Source of the DNA: Microbispora sp. ZYX-F-249
GTDB lineage: Bacteria; Actinomycetota; Actinomycetes; Streptosporangiales; Streptosporangiaceae
Direction of reading: 5' to 3'
Assembly: GCF_039649665.1 (NCBI RefSeq)
Contig: NZ_JBDJAW010000044.1
Span: 1-60,623, forward strand
Length of the DNA: 60,623 nucleotides
The notes below the pieces were generated by a model that worked only from the letters and a program-made list of their open reading frames with translations, searched no databases and was not told where the DNA came from. Positions 1 through 8,140 of this stretch are shown here, in pieces. Within the stretch, counting starts at the first letter, position 1. Every line of letters begins with the position of its first letter. The position numbers and the translations under genes were made by a program.

Positions 1-708
1 ACCAGCCCGACGCCGCCGTCCGGCTGGCCCAGCCCGCAGGGCTCACAGGCGGTCACCAGCACGATCAGCGTCTCCGGCAGCCTCGACGGAGGCCTGAAGC
101 GCTACTACGCGAGCGGCAGCATGGGTGACGGCGGGCAGAGCGAGAGCCAGAAGCCGATCTTCGAGCTGGCCAACGGCGCGACGCTCAGGAACGTGATCAT
201 CGGTTCGCCCGGCGCCGACGGCATCCACTGCCTGGGCAGCTGCACGCTGCAGAACGTCTGGTGGGAGGACGTCGGCGAGGACGCCGCCACCCTGCTGGGC
301 AGCTCGTCGTCGCAGGTCATGACCATCGACGGCGGCGGGGCGAAGAGCGCATCCGACAAGGTGTTCCAGCACAACGGCCCCGGCACCATGATCATCAAGA
401 ACTTCCAGGTGCAGAACTTCGGCAAGCTCTACCGCGCCTGCGGCAACTGCACGAACTCCTACCAGCGTCACGTCCAGATGTCGAACATCGTGGCGACCAC
501 CCCCGGCAAGACGCTGGCCGGCATCAACACCAACTGGGGCGACACCGCGCGCTTCTCCAACATCACGATCGTGAACGACTCCAGCCACAAGATCGTGATC
601 TGCGAGAAGTACAAGGGCGTCCCGAAGGGCAGCGAGCCCTCCAAGATCGGTGAGGGTCCCGACGGCACGAACTGCCTCTACAGCTCCTCCGACATCACCT
701 ACAAGTAA
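1..708 (+). CDS. Secreted pectate lyase, family PL3, 3' part only
   Basis: The reading frame is open from base 1, so the 5' end lies outside the window. The visible part begins with a Thr/Ser/Pro-rich stretch typical of a linker between modules. A single-stranded beta-helix domain follows and carries PL3 landmarks: FELANGATLRNVIIG, a GADGIHC turn, WWEDVGEDAAT, an R-H pair in the SYQRHVQM segment, and paired cysteines (HCLGSC, RACGNC). PL3 enzymes cleave polygalacturonate by calcium-dependent beta-elimination outside the cell. The ATG at 121 is internal, because the domain clearly starts upstream of it. The missing N-terminus probably holds a signal peptide and a carbohydrate-binding module, which is inference. 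The stop is TAA at 706-708. Confidence 0.9.
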   Translation, partial: TSPTPPSGWPSPQGSQAVTSTISVSGSLDGGLKRYYASGSMGDGGQSESQKPIFELANGATLRNVIIGSPGADGIHCLGSCTLQNVWWEDVGEDAATLLGSSSSQVMTIDGGGAKSASDKVFQHNGPGTMIIKNFQVQNFGKLYRACGNCTNSYQRHVQMSNIVATTPGKTLAGINTNWGDTARFSNITIVNDSSHKIVICEKYKGVPKGSEPSKIGEGPDGTNCLYSSSDITYK

Positions 709-741
709 GCGCCCCCACGCCCCGCGCAGGCGGGAACAACG

Positions 742-778
742 GAAGGCCCGGTGGTCCCCCCCCAGCCACCGGGCCTTC
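742..778. terminator. Strong bidirectional hairpin terminator
   Basis: A perfect 13-bp inverted repeat, GAAGGCCCGGTGG paired with CCACCGGGCCTTC, encloses an 11-nt C-rich loop. It lies between the convergent ends of the pectate lyase and the M20 peptidase, so it can stop transcription from both sides. There is no long T tract, as is usual in high-GC actinomycetes. Confidence 0.8.
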
Positions 779-811
779 TGTGTTGAATTGCCGCGCCTGC
801 GGCGCGGCGGC

Positions 812-2164
812 TCAGGCGGCGCCGTGCCAGCCGCCGTAGTCGGCGAGGAAGAGGGCCTCGGTCGTGACGACGCGGCGCAACTCCTCCAGCACCACCCGCT
901 CGTTGGGGGCGTGGATCGAGGCGCCGTCGTCCTCGGCGCCGTACAGCAGGATCTCGGCCTTGGGGAACTGCCGGGCGAGGGCCGCCACCAGCGGGATCGA
1001 GCCGCCCTGACCGACCTGGCGCGGCGCCCGGCCGAAGGCGCGCTCCAGCGCGCGCTCCGCGGCGTTCATCGCCGGGCCGCCCGGCTCGATCTGGAAGCCC
1101 GAGCCGCTGACGAAGTCGCCGAAGGAGACCTTGACCCCCCACGGCGCGACCTTCTCCAGGAAGGCCGTCACGTCGTTCAGCGCCTGCCTGGCGTTCCCGC
1201 TCGCGGGGATGCGGATCGTGACACGGGCCCGGGCCACCGCCTGGACCGCGTTGATCGCGCCGGTCACGGTCGGCACGTCCAGCCCGGTCACCGTGATCGC
1301 GTACGACGCCCAGAGCCGGTCGGACAGCGAGCCGTCCCCGACCAGCGACACACCGTCGAGCACTCCGGCGAGCGAGCGGAACTCCTCCTCGGCCGGCGCC
1401 TCGCCGGGGAAGGTCCCCGGTTCGAGGCCGGGCACCCGGACGTTCCCCTGGTCGTCGTGCAGGGCGGTCAGCATGCGCATGAGCGCGGCCAGCGCGTCGG
1501 GCGCGGCGCCGCCGAACGCGCCGCTGTGCACGGCCTCGGCGAGCGTGCGGACCTCCACGGTGAACGCGGCCATGCCGCGCAGCGACGTGGTGAGCGCGGG
1601 ATCGCCCACCTCGGGGTTGCCGACGTCGGCGATGACCATGGCGTCGGCGCGCAGCAGGTCGGGGTTGGCCTCGACGAACGCCTCCAGGCGCTCGCCGGCG
1701 TACTCCTCCTGGCCCTCGATGATGACCTTCACGCCGACCGGGAAGCGGCCGTTGAAGGCGCGCAGCGCGGCCACGTGGGTGATGACGCCGCTCTTGTCGT
1801 CGGCCGTGCCCCGGCCGTACATGATCCCGTCGACGACCGTGGGCTCGAACGGCGGCGTGCGCCACAGCGCGAGGTCACCGGCGGGCTGGACGTCGTAGTG
1901 CGCGTAGAGCAGCACGGTCGGGGCGCCGTCCGGCGCGGGCGCCTCGGCGAACACGGCGGGGAAGCTGCCCTCGATGGGGATCTGCCGGACGTGTGGGAGA
2001 CCGGCGGCGCGCAGCAGTCGCTCGACGAGCGCCGCGGCCTCCAGGACCGGGGCCTCGGAGTGACCGGGGAACGCGACGGAAGGGATGGCGGCCAGGCGCT
2101 TGAGATCCTCGACCGTCTGCGGCATGCCCTCCTCGACGGCGCGCTCGATCTCCTCAGGTGTCAC
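812..2164 (-). CDS. M20 family metallopeptidase (dipeptidase)
   Basis: The 450-residue protein is an M20/M28-fold zinc exopeptidase. It shows the full metal and catalytic set: LLYAHYDVQPAG (H89, D91), YGRGTADDKSG (bridging D122), EGQEEYAG (general base E153, metal ligand E154), VIADVG, and the C-terminal EDDGASIHAPNE histidine. A lid/dimerisation domain lies near residues 190-350. Members hydrolyse di- or oligopeptides in the cytoplasm, and the exact substrate cannot be read here. I chose the GTG at 2164 because GGGAGA sits just upstream; the frame stays open further 5' but without a start supported by a ribosome site. It is divergent from an aminotransferase and alanine dehydrogenase, so a role in amino-acid salvage is plausible. 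Confidence 0.88.
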   Translation of the reverse strand: MTPEEIERAVEEGMPQTVEDLKRLAAIPSVAFPGHSEAPVLEAAALVERLLRAAGLPHVRQIPIEGSFPAVFAEAPAPDGAPTVLLYAHYDVQPAGDLALWRTPPFEPTVVDGIMYGRGTADDKSGVITHVAALRAFNGRFPVGVKVIIEGQEEYAGERLEAFVEANPDLLRADAMVIADVGNPEVGDPALTTSLRGMAAFTVEVRTLAEAVHSGAFGGAAPDALAALMRMLTALHDDQGNVRVPGLEPGTFPGEAPAEEEFRSLAGVLDGVSLVGDGSLSDRLWASYAITVTGLDVPTVTGAINAVQAVARARVTIRIPASGNARQALNDVTAFLEKVAPWGVKVSFGDFVSGSGFQIEPGGPAMNAAERALERAFGRAPRQVGQGGSIPLVAALARQFPKAEILLYGAEDDGASIHAPNERVVLEELRRVVTTEALFLADYGGWHGAA

Positions 2165-2344
2165 GGCGTTCTCCCGGATGTGCGTGGATCTTCCCGGCGT
2201 TCGGTGGACCCCATTTGACCACACGGTCCGGCGGGCCCATCTTCCACGTCCGGACGGTCTCAATCTACCTTGACGGATTTCGTTGCCGTTACATGTCGAT
2301 GTAGCGGAATCCGAACTTCTTCCACAGTGCAGCCACGTAATCAC

Positions 2345-2374
2345 TTGGCAAAACGCGGAAGTGGCATGCAAACT
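2345..2374 (+). promoter_or_regulatory. Possible promoter for the aminotransferase
   Basis: In the 245-bp divergent gap, TTGGCA (2345-2350) and CAAACT (2369-2374) are separated by 18 bp and lie 36 bp before the ATG at 2410. The -35 is fair and the -10 weak, so this is tentative. Nothing else stands out in the gap. Confidence 0.3.
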
Positions 2375-2409
2375 GTCTCCAGCGACGGATCACCTGAGGG
2401 AAGGTTGCG

Positions 2410-3792
2410 ATGACGCGCCCCGACGTACTCAAGGCCGCACAGGACAATCTCTGGATGCACTTCACGCGCCACTCCTCCTACGAGGGAGGGGAGGTGCCCA
2501 TGATCGTGCGCGGCGAGGGCGCCTACGTCTACGACATCCACGGCAAGCGGTATCTCGACGGCCTCGCCGGACTGTTCGTGGTCCAGGTCGGCCACGGCCG
2601 CGCCGAGCTGGCCGAGGCCGCCGCCAAGCAGGCACAGGAGCTCGCGTTCTTCCCGCTGTGGTCGTACGCGCACCCCAAGGCGGCCGAGCTGGCCGCGCGG
2701 CTCGCGGAGCTCACCCCCGGTGACCTCAACCGCGTCTTCTTCACCACCGGCGGCGGCGAGGCCGTCGAGTCGGCCTGGAAGCTGGCCAAGCAGTACTACA
2801 AGCTCAAGGGCAAGCCGCTGAAGACCAAGGTCGTCAGCCGGTCCATCGCCTACCACGGCACCCCGCAGGGCGCGCTGTCGATCACCGGCATCCCGGCGCT
2901 CAAGCAGGTCTTCGAGCCGCTGGTGCCCGGCGCGATCAAGGCCCCCAACACGAACCTCTACCGCGCCGACGAGATCTCCGGCTTCCCCGGTCTGGAGAAG
3001 GACCCCGAGGCGTTCGGCCGCTGGGCCGCCGACCAGGTCGGCAAGGCCATCGAGATGGAGGGCCCGGACACCGTGGCCGCCGTCTTCGTCGAGCCGGTGC
3101 AGAACGCCGGCGGCTGCTTCCCGCCGCCCCCCGGATACTTCCAGCGGCTGCGTGAGATCTGCGACGCCCACGACGTGCTGCTTGTGTCGGACGAGGTCAT
3201 CTGCGCCTTCGGCCGCCTGGGCACGATGTTCGGCGGTCAGAAGTTCGACTACGTGCCGGACATCATCACCTGCGCCAAGGGTCTGACCAGCGGTTACTCG
3301 CCCATCGGTGCGATGATCGTCTCCGAGCGGCTGTTCGAGCCGTTCAAGAGCGGCACCGAGACCTTCGCGCACGGCTACACCTTCGGCGGCCACCCGGTGT
3401 CGGCCGCCGTCGCCCTGGCCAACCTCGACATCTTCGAGAGGGAGGGCCTGCTCGAGCACGTCACGGCCAACGAGCCCGTGTTCAAGGCCACTCTCGACCG
3501 GCTGCAGGACCTGCCGATCGTCGGCGACGTCCGCGGCTCGGGCTACTTCTACGGGATCGAGCTGGTCAAGGACAAGTCCACCAAGCAGACCTTCAACGAG
3601 GAGGAGTCGGAGCGCCTGCTGCGCGGCTTCCTCTCGAAGGCGCTGTACGACGCCGGCCTGTACTGCCGGGCGGACGACCGAGGGGACCCGGTCGTGCAGC
3701 TCGCCCCGCCGCTGATCTGCGGCCCCAAGGAGTTCGACGAGATCGAGTCGATTCTCCGTTCGGTGCTCACCGAGGCGTGGGCCCGCCTGTAG
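2410..3792 (+). CDS. Class-III PLP aminotransferase
   Basis: A 460-residue fold-type I enzyme of the omega/4-aminobutyrate aminotransferase family. Visible landmarks are the N-terminal GEGAYVYDIHGKRYLDGLAG segment, FTTGGGEAVESAWK (phosphate-binding region), VFVEPVQNAGG, LLVSDEVICAFGR (the Asp that contacts the PLP ring nitrogen), and ITCAKGLTSGYSP with the Schiff-base lysine K290. Such enzymes move an amino group from an omega-amino acid or amine to pyruvate or 2-oxoglutarate. It is the first gene of a pair with alanine dehydrogenase 67 bp downstream, which suggests pyruvate as acceptor and alanine as product (inference). GAGGGAAGG precedes the ATG. Confidence 0.9.
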   Translation: MTRPDVLKAAQDNLWMHFTRHSSYEGGEVPMIVRGEGAYVYDIHGKRYLDGLAGLFVVQVGHGRAELAEAAAKQAQELAFFPLWSYAHPKAAELAARLAELTPGDLNRVFFTTGGGEAVESAWKLAKQYYKLKGKPLKTKVVSRSIAYHGTPQGALSITGIPALKQVFEPLVPGAIKAPNTNLYRADEISGFPGLEKDPEAFGRWAADQVGKAIEMEGPDTVAAVFVEPVQNAGGCFPPPPGYFQRLREICDAHDVLLVSDEVICAFGRLGTMFGGQKFDYVPDIITCAKGLTSGYSPIGAMIVSERLFEPFKSGTETFAHGYTFGGHPVSAAVALANLDIFEREGLLEHVTANEPVFKATLDRLQDLPIVGDVRGSGYFYGIELVKDKSTKQTFNEEESERLLRGFLSKALYDAGLYCRADDRGDPVVQLAPPLICGPKEFDEIESILRSVLTEAWARL

Positions 3793-3859
3793 ACCATGGA
3801 GCTCGTTCGGCCGGGTAGGGGGCGACCGTGACGAGTGACCGCCTGAAAGGACACAACTC

Positions 3860-4975
3860 ATGAAGATCGGCGTGCCCGCCGAGGTCAAGAATCACGAGTA
3901 CCGCGTCGCCGCCACACCGGCCGGCGTCCACGAGCTCGTCCGTCACGGTCACGAGGTCGGCGTCCAGCGCGGCGCCGGCCTGGGCTCCTCCATCACCGAC
4001 GAGGAGTACCTCGCGGCCGGCGCCAAGCTCGTCGAGGGCGCCGACGAGGTGTGGGCCGAGTCCGACATGATCCTCAAGGTCAAGGAGCCGGTCGCGGAGG
4101 AATACCACCGTCTCCGCGCGGACCAGATCCTGTTCACCTACCTCCACCTGGCCGCCTCCCGGCCCTGCACCGACGCGCTGCTCGCCGCCGGCACCACCGC
4201 CATCGCGTACGAGACCGTCCAGGTCGGCAACGGGCTGCCGCTGCTGGCCCCGATGTCGGAGGTCGCGGGCCGGCTGGCCCCCCAGGTCGGCGCGTACAAC
4301 CTGATGCGCTTCAACGGCGGCCGCGGCGTGCTCCCGGGCGGCGTGCCCGGCGTGGCCCCCGCCAAGGTCGTCGTGATCGGCGGCGGCGTCTCCGGCCTCA
4401 ACGCGGCGCAGGTCGCCGTCGGCATGGGCGCGGACGTGACGATCCTCGACGTCAACATCGACCGGCTGCGCCACATCGACGCCATCTACCAGGGCCGGCT
4501 GAAGACGCTGGTCTCCACGTCCTACGCGATCGAGCGGGCCGTGCTGGAGGCCGACCTGGTCGTCGGCGCCGTGCTCATCCCGGGCGCGAAGGCCCCGACG
4601 CTCGTCTCCAACGACCTGGTCTCCCGCATGAAGCCGGGTTCGGTGCTCGTCGACATCGCCATCGACCAGGGCGGCTGCTTCGAGGACTCGCGCCCGACCA
4701 CGCACGACGACCCGACGTTCCGGGTGCACGAGTCGGTGTTCTACTGCGTGGCGAACATGCCGGGCTCGGTGGCCAACACCTCCACCTTCGCCCTGACGAA
4801 CGCCACCCTGCCCTACGTCGTCAAGATCGCCGACAAGGGCTGGAAGGACGCGCTGCGCGGCGACGCGGCGCTCGGCCTCGGCCTCAACACCCACGCCGGC
4901 GTGCTCACCAACCAGCCGGTCGCGGTGGCGCACGACCTTTCGTACACGCCGGTCGCGGAGATCCTCGCCGCCTGA
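3860..4975 (+). CDS. ald: Alanine dehydrogenase
   Basis: At 371 residues it matches the family length. It catalyses reversible NAD-dependent oxidative deamination of L-alanine to pyruvate and ammonia. Catalytic K75 (ILKVKEP) and H96 (TYLHLAA) fall at the canonical positions. A Rossmann dinucleotide site, VVIGGGVSGLNAAQ, lies near residues 170-185 with the acidic ribose-binding residue in ILDVNIDRL. The family hallmark DIAIDQGGCFE is present near 270. GAAAGGA lies 11 nt before the ATG. It sits downstream of a class-III aminotransferase on the same strand and could recycle the alanine formed there. Confidence 0.96.
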   Translation: MKIGVPAEVKNHEYRVAATPAGVHELVRHGHEVGVQRGAGLGSSITDEEYLAAGAKLVEGADEVWAESDMILKVKEPVAEEYHRLRADQILFTYLHLAASRPCTDALLAAGTTAIAYETVQVGNGLPLLAPMSEVAGRLAPQVGAYNLMRFNGGRGVLPGGVPGVAPAKVVVIGGGVSGLNAAQVAVGMGADVTILDVNIDRLRHIDAIYQGRLKTLVSTSYAIERAVLEADLVVGAVLIPGAKAPTLVSNDLVSRMKPGSVLVDIAIDQGGCFEDSRPTTHDDPTFRVHESVFYCVANMPGSVANTSTFALTNATLPYVVKIADKGWKDALRGDAALGLGLNTHAGVLTNQPVAVAHDLSYTPVAEILAA

Positions 4976-5000
4976 GCCACGCGCGCCAGGGCCTGATTCG

Positions 5001-6506
5001 TCAGGTACGACCGAGGTCGAGGCGTCTGCGCAGGTCCCTCGCGGTGCCGAGCACATGCTCGACCTCGGCCGGGGTGGGCCAGGGGGCCGTGCCCGGCCGC
5101 AGCAGAGTGGCGCGCACCAGGCCGAGATGCTCGATCGCGGCCCGGTGCAGTCCGCTCACCCGGGCGAGCCGTCCCACGGTGTCCGCCGGACCGGTCTCGT
5201 CCGCGTCCGGCAGGCCGCCGCCGGCCGGACCGCCCATGACCGGGTTTCCGGCGATCAGGTCTCCGGTGACCAGGTCCCAGGTGCCGAGGATCTCGACCAG
5301 GTCCGCGGGCTCCGCCGCGGAATCGCCGCGCCTGCGGGCCGCCGCCACGGCGAGCTCGGCGCGCGCGGCCTGCGCGGGCTCCGCGGGCCGGTTCCAGTGG
5401 GGCGGGGGCGGGTCGATCAGGCAGTCCTCTGCCTCCGGGGACGCGCCGAGCAGGGGCAGCAGCGTCCGCAGCTCGACCATCGCGCCGTGATGCCCGAACT
5501 CGGCCGCCCGCCTGAACCAGTGGCGCCCGCCCTTCAGGTCGTTGTGCTCCGCGACGAGCAGCAATCCGAGGCGGAAGGCGGCCTCGGGGTCGTCGGCCGC
5601 GGCCCGCTCGTACCAGTGGGCGGCCGCCTGCTTGTCGTCCATCCGGGCGCAGACGAGACCGGCCATCCGCCGTGCGTCGGGCCGCCCGGTGCGCGCCGCC
5701 CGCTCGAAGCAGGCGCGCGCGGTGGGTAAGTCACCCCGGCCCAGCGCCAGGTCGCCGAGGCGGAAGGCCGCCCCGGGGTGGTCGGCGCGGGCGGCGAGCC
5801 GGTAGAACGCCTCCGCGCCCTTCTCGTCGCGGGCCGCGTGCAGGAGCAGAGCCATGTGATAGGCGGCCTCCGCGTGGCCGCCGCGCGCCGCGTACTCCCA
5901 CCAGTGCAGCGCCTCGGCCTCGTCGCCCGCGGCGTAGCCCAGGAAGCCCAGGTCGTGGGCCGAGCGCAGGTCGCCGTCCACGGCCGCCCTGAAGTGCCAG
6001 CGCCGGGCGCCCATGCCGTCGCCCTGGTCCTCGCACAGCAGCGCCAGCCGCCGGGCCGCGTGGCGGGAGCCGTCCTCGGCCGCCCGCTCGAACCACGTAC
6101 GCGCCGCGTCGGTGTCCCCGCGCCGCTCCAGCAGCAGCGAGGCCAGGTTCGTCGCCGCGTCCGCGTCGCCGGTGGCCGCGGCCAGCTCGAACCAGCCGAT
6201 GGCCTCCTCGGTCGTCCCGTGCGTGCGGTGCCACAGCCCCAGGTTGTAGGCGCTGTCGACGTTGCCCGCCCGCGCCGCCCGTTCCCACCAGTGCCGGGCG
6301 CCCAGTCGGTCGTCGCGCTCCGCGCACAGCCGGCCCAGCCGGTGCGCCGCGTCGCGGTCGCCGTCGCGGGCCCTGTCGAGCAGGTTCGCCTCGGCCGGGT
6401 CCAGGGGTTCAGGGGTACGCGGGACCGGTATCCCGGGCCACGCGGTCGCCTCCGTCGCTCCCACTAGTGTCATGGGAGACAGGGTGACACGTAACCGAGT
6501 CGTCAC
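5001..6506 (-). CDS. Sel1-repeat (TPR-like) protein
   Basis: About 500 residues, of which roughly residues 40-370 are eight or nine tandem Sel1-type helical repeats of about 36 residues (recurring pattern A-x-x-L-G-x-L followed by A-x-x-W-F/Y-x-x-A-A). Examples are AYNLGLWHRTHG and AAFRLGDLALGRGD. These form a superhelical scaffold for protein contacts and have no enzymatic motif. There is no signal peptide or membrane segment, so it is probably cytoplasmic. The C-terminal 130 residues are Ala/Arg-rich and unrecognised. The start is uncertain: the GTG at 6506 has no obvious ribosome site, and an in-frame ATG at 6473 is equally possible. Confidence 0.75.
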   Translation of the reverse strand: MTTRLRVTLSPMTLVGATEATAWPGIPVPRTPEPLDPAEANLLDRARDGDRDAAHRLGRLCAERDDRLGARHWWERAARAGNVDSAYNLGLWHRTHGTTEEAIGWFELAAATGDADAATNLASLLLERRGDTDAARTWFERAAEDGSRHAARRLALLCEDQGDGMGARRWHFRAAVDGDLRSAHDLGFLGYAAGDEAEALHWWEYAARGGHAEAAYHMALLLHAARDEKGAEAFYRLAARADHPGAAFRLGDLALGRGDLPTARACFERAARTGRPDARRMAGLVCARMDDKQAAAHWYERAAADDPEAAFRLGLLLVAEHNDLKGGRHWFRRAAEFGHHGAMVELRTLLPLLGASPEAEDCLIDPPPPHWNRPAEPAQAARAELAVAAARRRGDSAAEPADLVEILGTWDLVTGDLIAGNPVMGGPAGGGLPDADETGPADTVGRLARVSGLHRAAIEHLGLVRATLLRPGTAPWPTPAEVEHVLGTARDLRRRLDLGRT

Positions 6507-6532
6507 GGAGGGTTATTGGTAAGACGTTGGCG

Positions 6533-7681
6533 TCATGGGACGCGCTCGAACCTGACGAAGCCCACGTACATTCCCATCCCACAGGCGTAGCGCAGCCGCC
6601 CCTCCGGACGGGCCGCGAGCCGTACCACGCGTTCGCCGGTCACGGGGAGCACGACGTCGCGGTCGTCGATCGCGAGCGTGCGCGTACAGCCCCGGTTGTC
6701 CCTCGTCCTGAAGGCGATCTCGACGGGACGTCCGGCGGCGGCGACGGCGATGCCGGGCCGGAAACCCTCGGCGGTCGCCCAGATCGTGAGCCGCTGGACG
6801 CCGTCGGTCCCGGTGAGGGCACGTCCCGCGGCGGCGGCGGGGGAGCCGAACCGCGCCTGTGAGAGGTCCGGCAGCCAGCCGCCGAGCCGCAGGCCGGAGC
6901 CGACGGTGAAGAGCCCGGCGGCCAGGGCCGCGATCCCCGCCAGGGCCGCCAGCCTGGTCGAGGCGAGCGTGCGCACCAGCAGCCCGAGCGCGGCGAGCGC
7001 GGGAGCGGTGCCGAGGGCGAGCCCCGCGAGCGCGGCCGCGCCCCCGGACGCGGAACCCGCGGAGACGGCCACGACCTCCATGCCGACCGTGACGCCGCAG
7101 GGCACGAAGATCGTGGCCATGCCGAGCCCGGCCGCCCGTACGAGAGTGCGGGAGCGCGCGCCGCCCCGGGTGACGTTCCAAGGTGCGGTCGTGCCTGGGG
7201 GCACGGCCCCGCGGGCGGCCGGGGCCGTGCCGTACGCGGGCGCGCACGCCTGCCCGTGCCCGGGGTCCGTGCACGGGCGGCCCGGTGAGGGTCCGCTTCC
7301 CGTAGTGCATTCGGGACCTTCTCCCCCCGGTGCGCAGCCCGCCTCGTGACGCCGGCGGAGCATCCGTACGGCGAGGACGACCACCACGGTCCCGGCGGCG
7401 ACGAGCAGCACCGCCCGGGTGCCCGGGCCGACCCGGACGGCCGCACCCGCCAGCCCCAGCAGCGCGCCGAGCGCGGTGTGGGCGGCCAGCCTGCCGACGA
7501 GGAAGGCGGTCACCGGGGGGAGGGCGGAGGATGGCCCGTCCGTGTTCCCGGGGGGAGAGGCGAAATCTCTGCGAGGAGAGACGAGGCCGATGAGGAGGCC
7601 GCCCTGGACGGCGGCGCACGACGCCGTGCCCGCGGCGAGACCGGCGGCGAGGCCCCCGGCGAACAGGGCGGCCGAGTTCAC
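6533..7681 (-). CDS. DsbD/UreH-like membrane transporter with C-terminal cupredoxin-like domain
   Basis: A 382-residue polytopic membrane protein. Residues 1-110 and 180-285 hold the two halves of a DsbD-type transmembrane bundle with the characteristic cysteines in TASCAAVQGG (C22) and FVPCGVTVGME. The loop between the halves is rich in Cys and His (four Cys between READ-like positions of the stretch RRRHEAGCAPGG to GQACAPAYG), which suggests metal binding. The last 95 residues resemble a truncated cupredoxin, ending with CGMGMYVGFVRF, a typical copper-ligand loop. Domain families of this layout are linked to copper handling or thiol transfer; the substrate here is not known. It starts with a GTG two bases after the stop of the small Cys-rich gene, so the two are translationally coupled. 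Confidence 0.72.
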   Translation of the reverse strand: MNSAALFAGGLAAGLAAGTASCAAVQGGLLIGLVSPRRDFASPPGNTDGPSSALPPVTAFLVGRLAAHTALGALLGLAGAAVRVGPGTRAVLLVAAGTVVVVLAVRMLRRRHEAGCAPGGEGPECTTGSGPSPGRPCTDPGHGQACAPAYGTAPAARGAVPPGTTAPWNVTRGGARSRTLVRAAGLGMATIFVPCGVTVGMEVVAVSAGSASGGAAALAGLALGTAPALAALGLLVRTLASTRLAALAGIAALAAGLFTVGSGLRLGGWLPDLSQARFGSPAAAAGRALTGTDGVQRLTIWATAEGFRPGIAVAAAGRPVEIAFRTRDNRGCTRTLAIDDRDVVLPVTGERVVRLAARPEGRLRYACGMGMYVGFVRFERVP

Positions 7682-7683
7682 GG

Positions 7684-7884
7684 TCAGCCGGTGAGCGCGA
7701 GGTCGTCCAGCGCACCGGTCTTCGCCGCCTCCACGAGCGAGCCGAGCTGGTCGAGGCTCATCTCCACCTTCTGGCCGAAGTCGTCGGTGATGACGACCTG
7801 ACGCTCGGCCGGGGCGGCGGCGTCCACGAACAGCTCGGGGCAGCCGCAGCTGCAGTTGCCACAGAATCGGGCGATGGACTTCAC
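7684..7884 (-). CDS. 66-residue Cys-rich protein (CGNCSCGC)
   Basis: This is a small soluble protein with four cysteines packed into eight residues near the N-terminus (C8, C11, C13, C15 in FCGNCSCGCPELF). An acidic, regular C-terminal part follows (VVITDDFGQKVEMSLDQLGSLVEAAK). The Cys cluster looks like a soft-metal or iron-sulfur site. I do not recognise a named family. The GTG start at 7884 has an excellent ribosome site (GAGGAGGA, 6 nt upstream). It is the first gene of a two-gene unit with the DsbD-like/cupredoxin protein, which makes a role in metal or thiol delivery to that transporter a fair guess. No signal peptide is visible, so it is cytoplasmic. Confidence 0.78.
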   Translation of the reverse strand: MKSIARFCGNCSCGCPELFVDAAAPAERQVVITDDFGQKVEMSLDQLGSLVEAAKTGALDDLALTG

Positions 7885-8070
7885 GCCAGTCCTCCTCGTA
7901 CGGCGGGGTCTTTGCTCGCAACGTAATGTGATCGAATGGAGGCGACCAGTAACAGTTCGCTGACCGGCCGGAGAGAAGTCCGCCACTTCCGGCGGAGCGA
8001 TCATGATGCTTGGTTTCGCCGTGACCTGAATGAAGGAAAGTTGCAGAACCCTCACGAGTTTTGCAGATTA

Positions 8071-8100
8071 TTGACCGACCCTTGGGCCCGCGCATAAGGT
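8071..8100 (+). promoter_or_regulatory. Sigma-70-type promoter of the importer/murQ operon
   Basis: TTGACC (8071-8076) and TAAGGT (8095-8100) are separated by 18 bp. They lie 40 bp before the ATG of the binding-protein gene. The 256-bp divergent gap also contains GGAAAGTTGCAG at 8035-8046, which shares the GAAAGT core of a half-palindrome near the GH10-like gene at 16059. Confidence 0.55.
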
Positions 8101-8140
8101 CCGGACAAGATCCGCATCAGCACACCCCCCGGAGCGGTCA

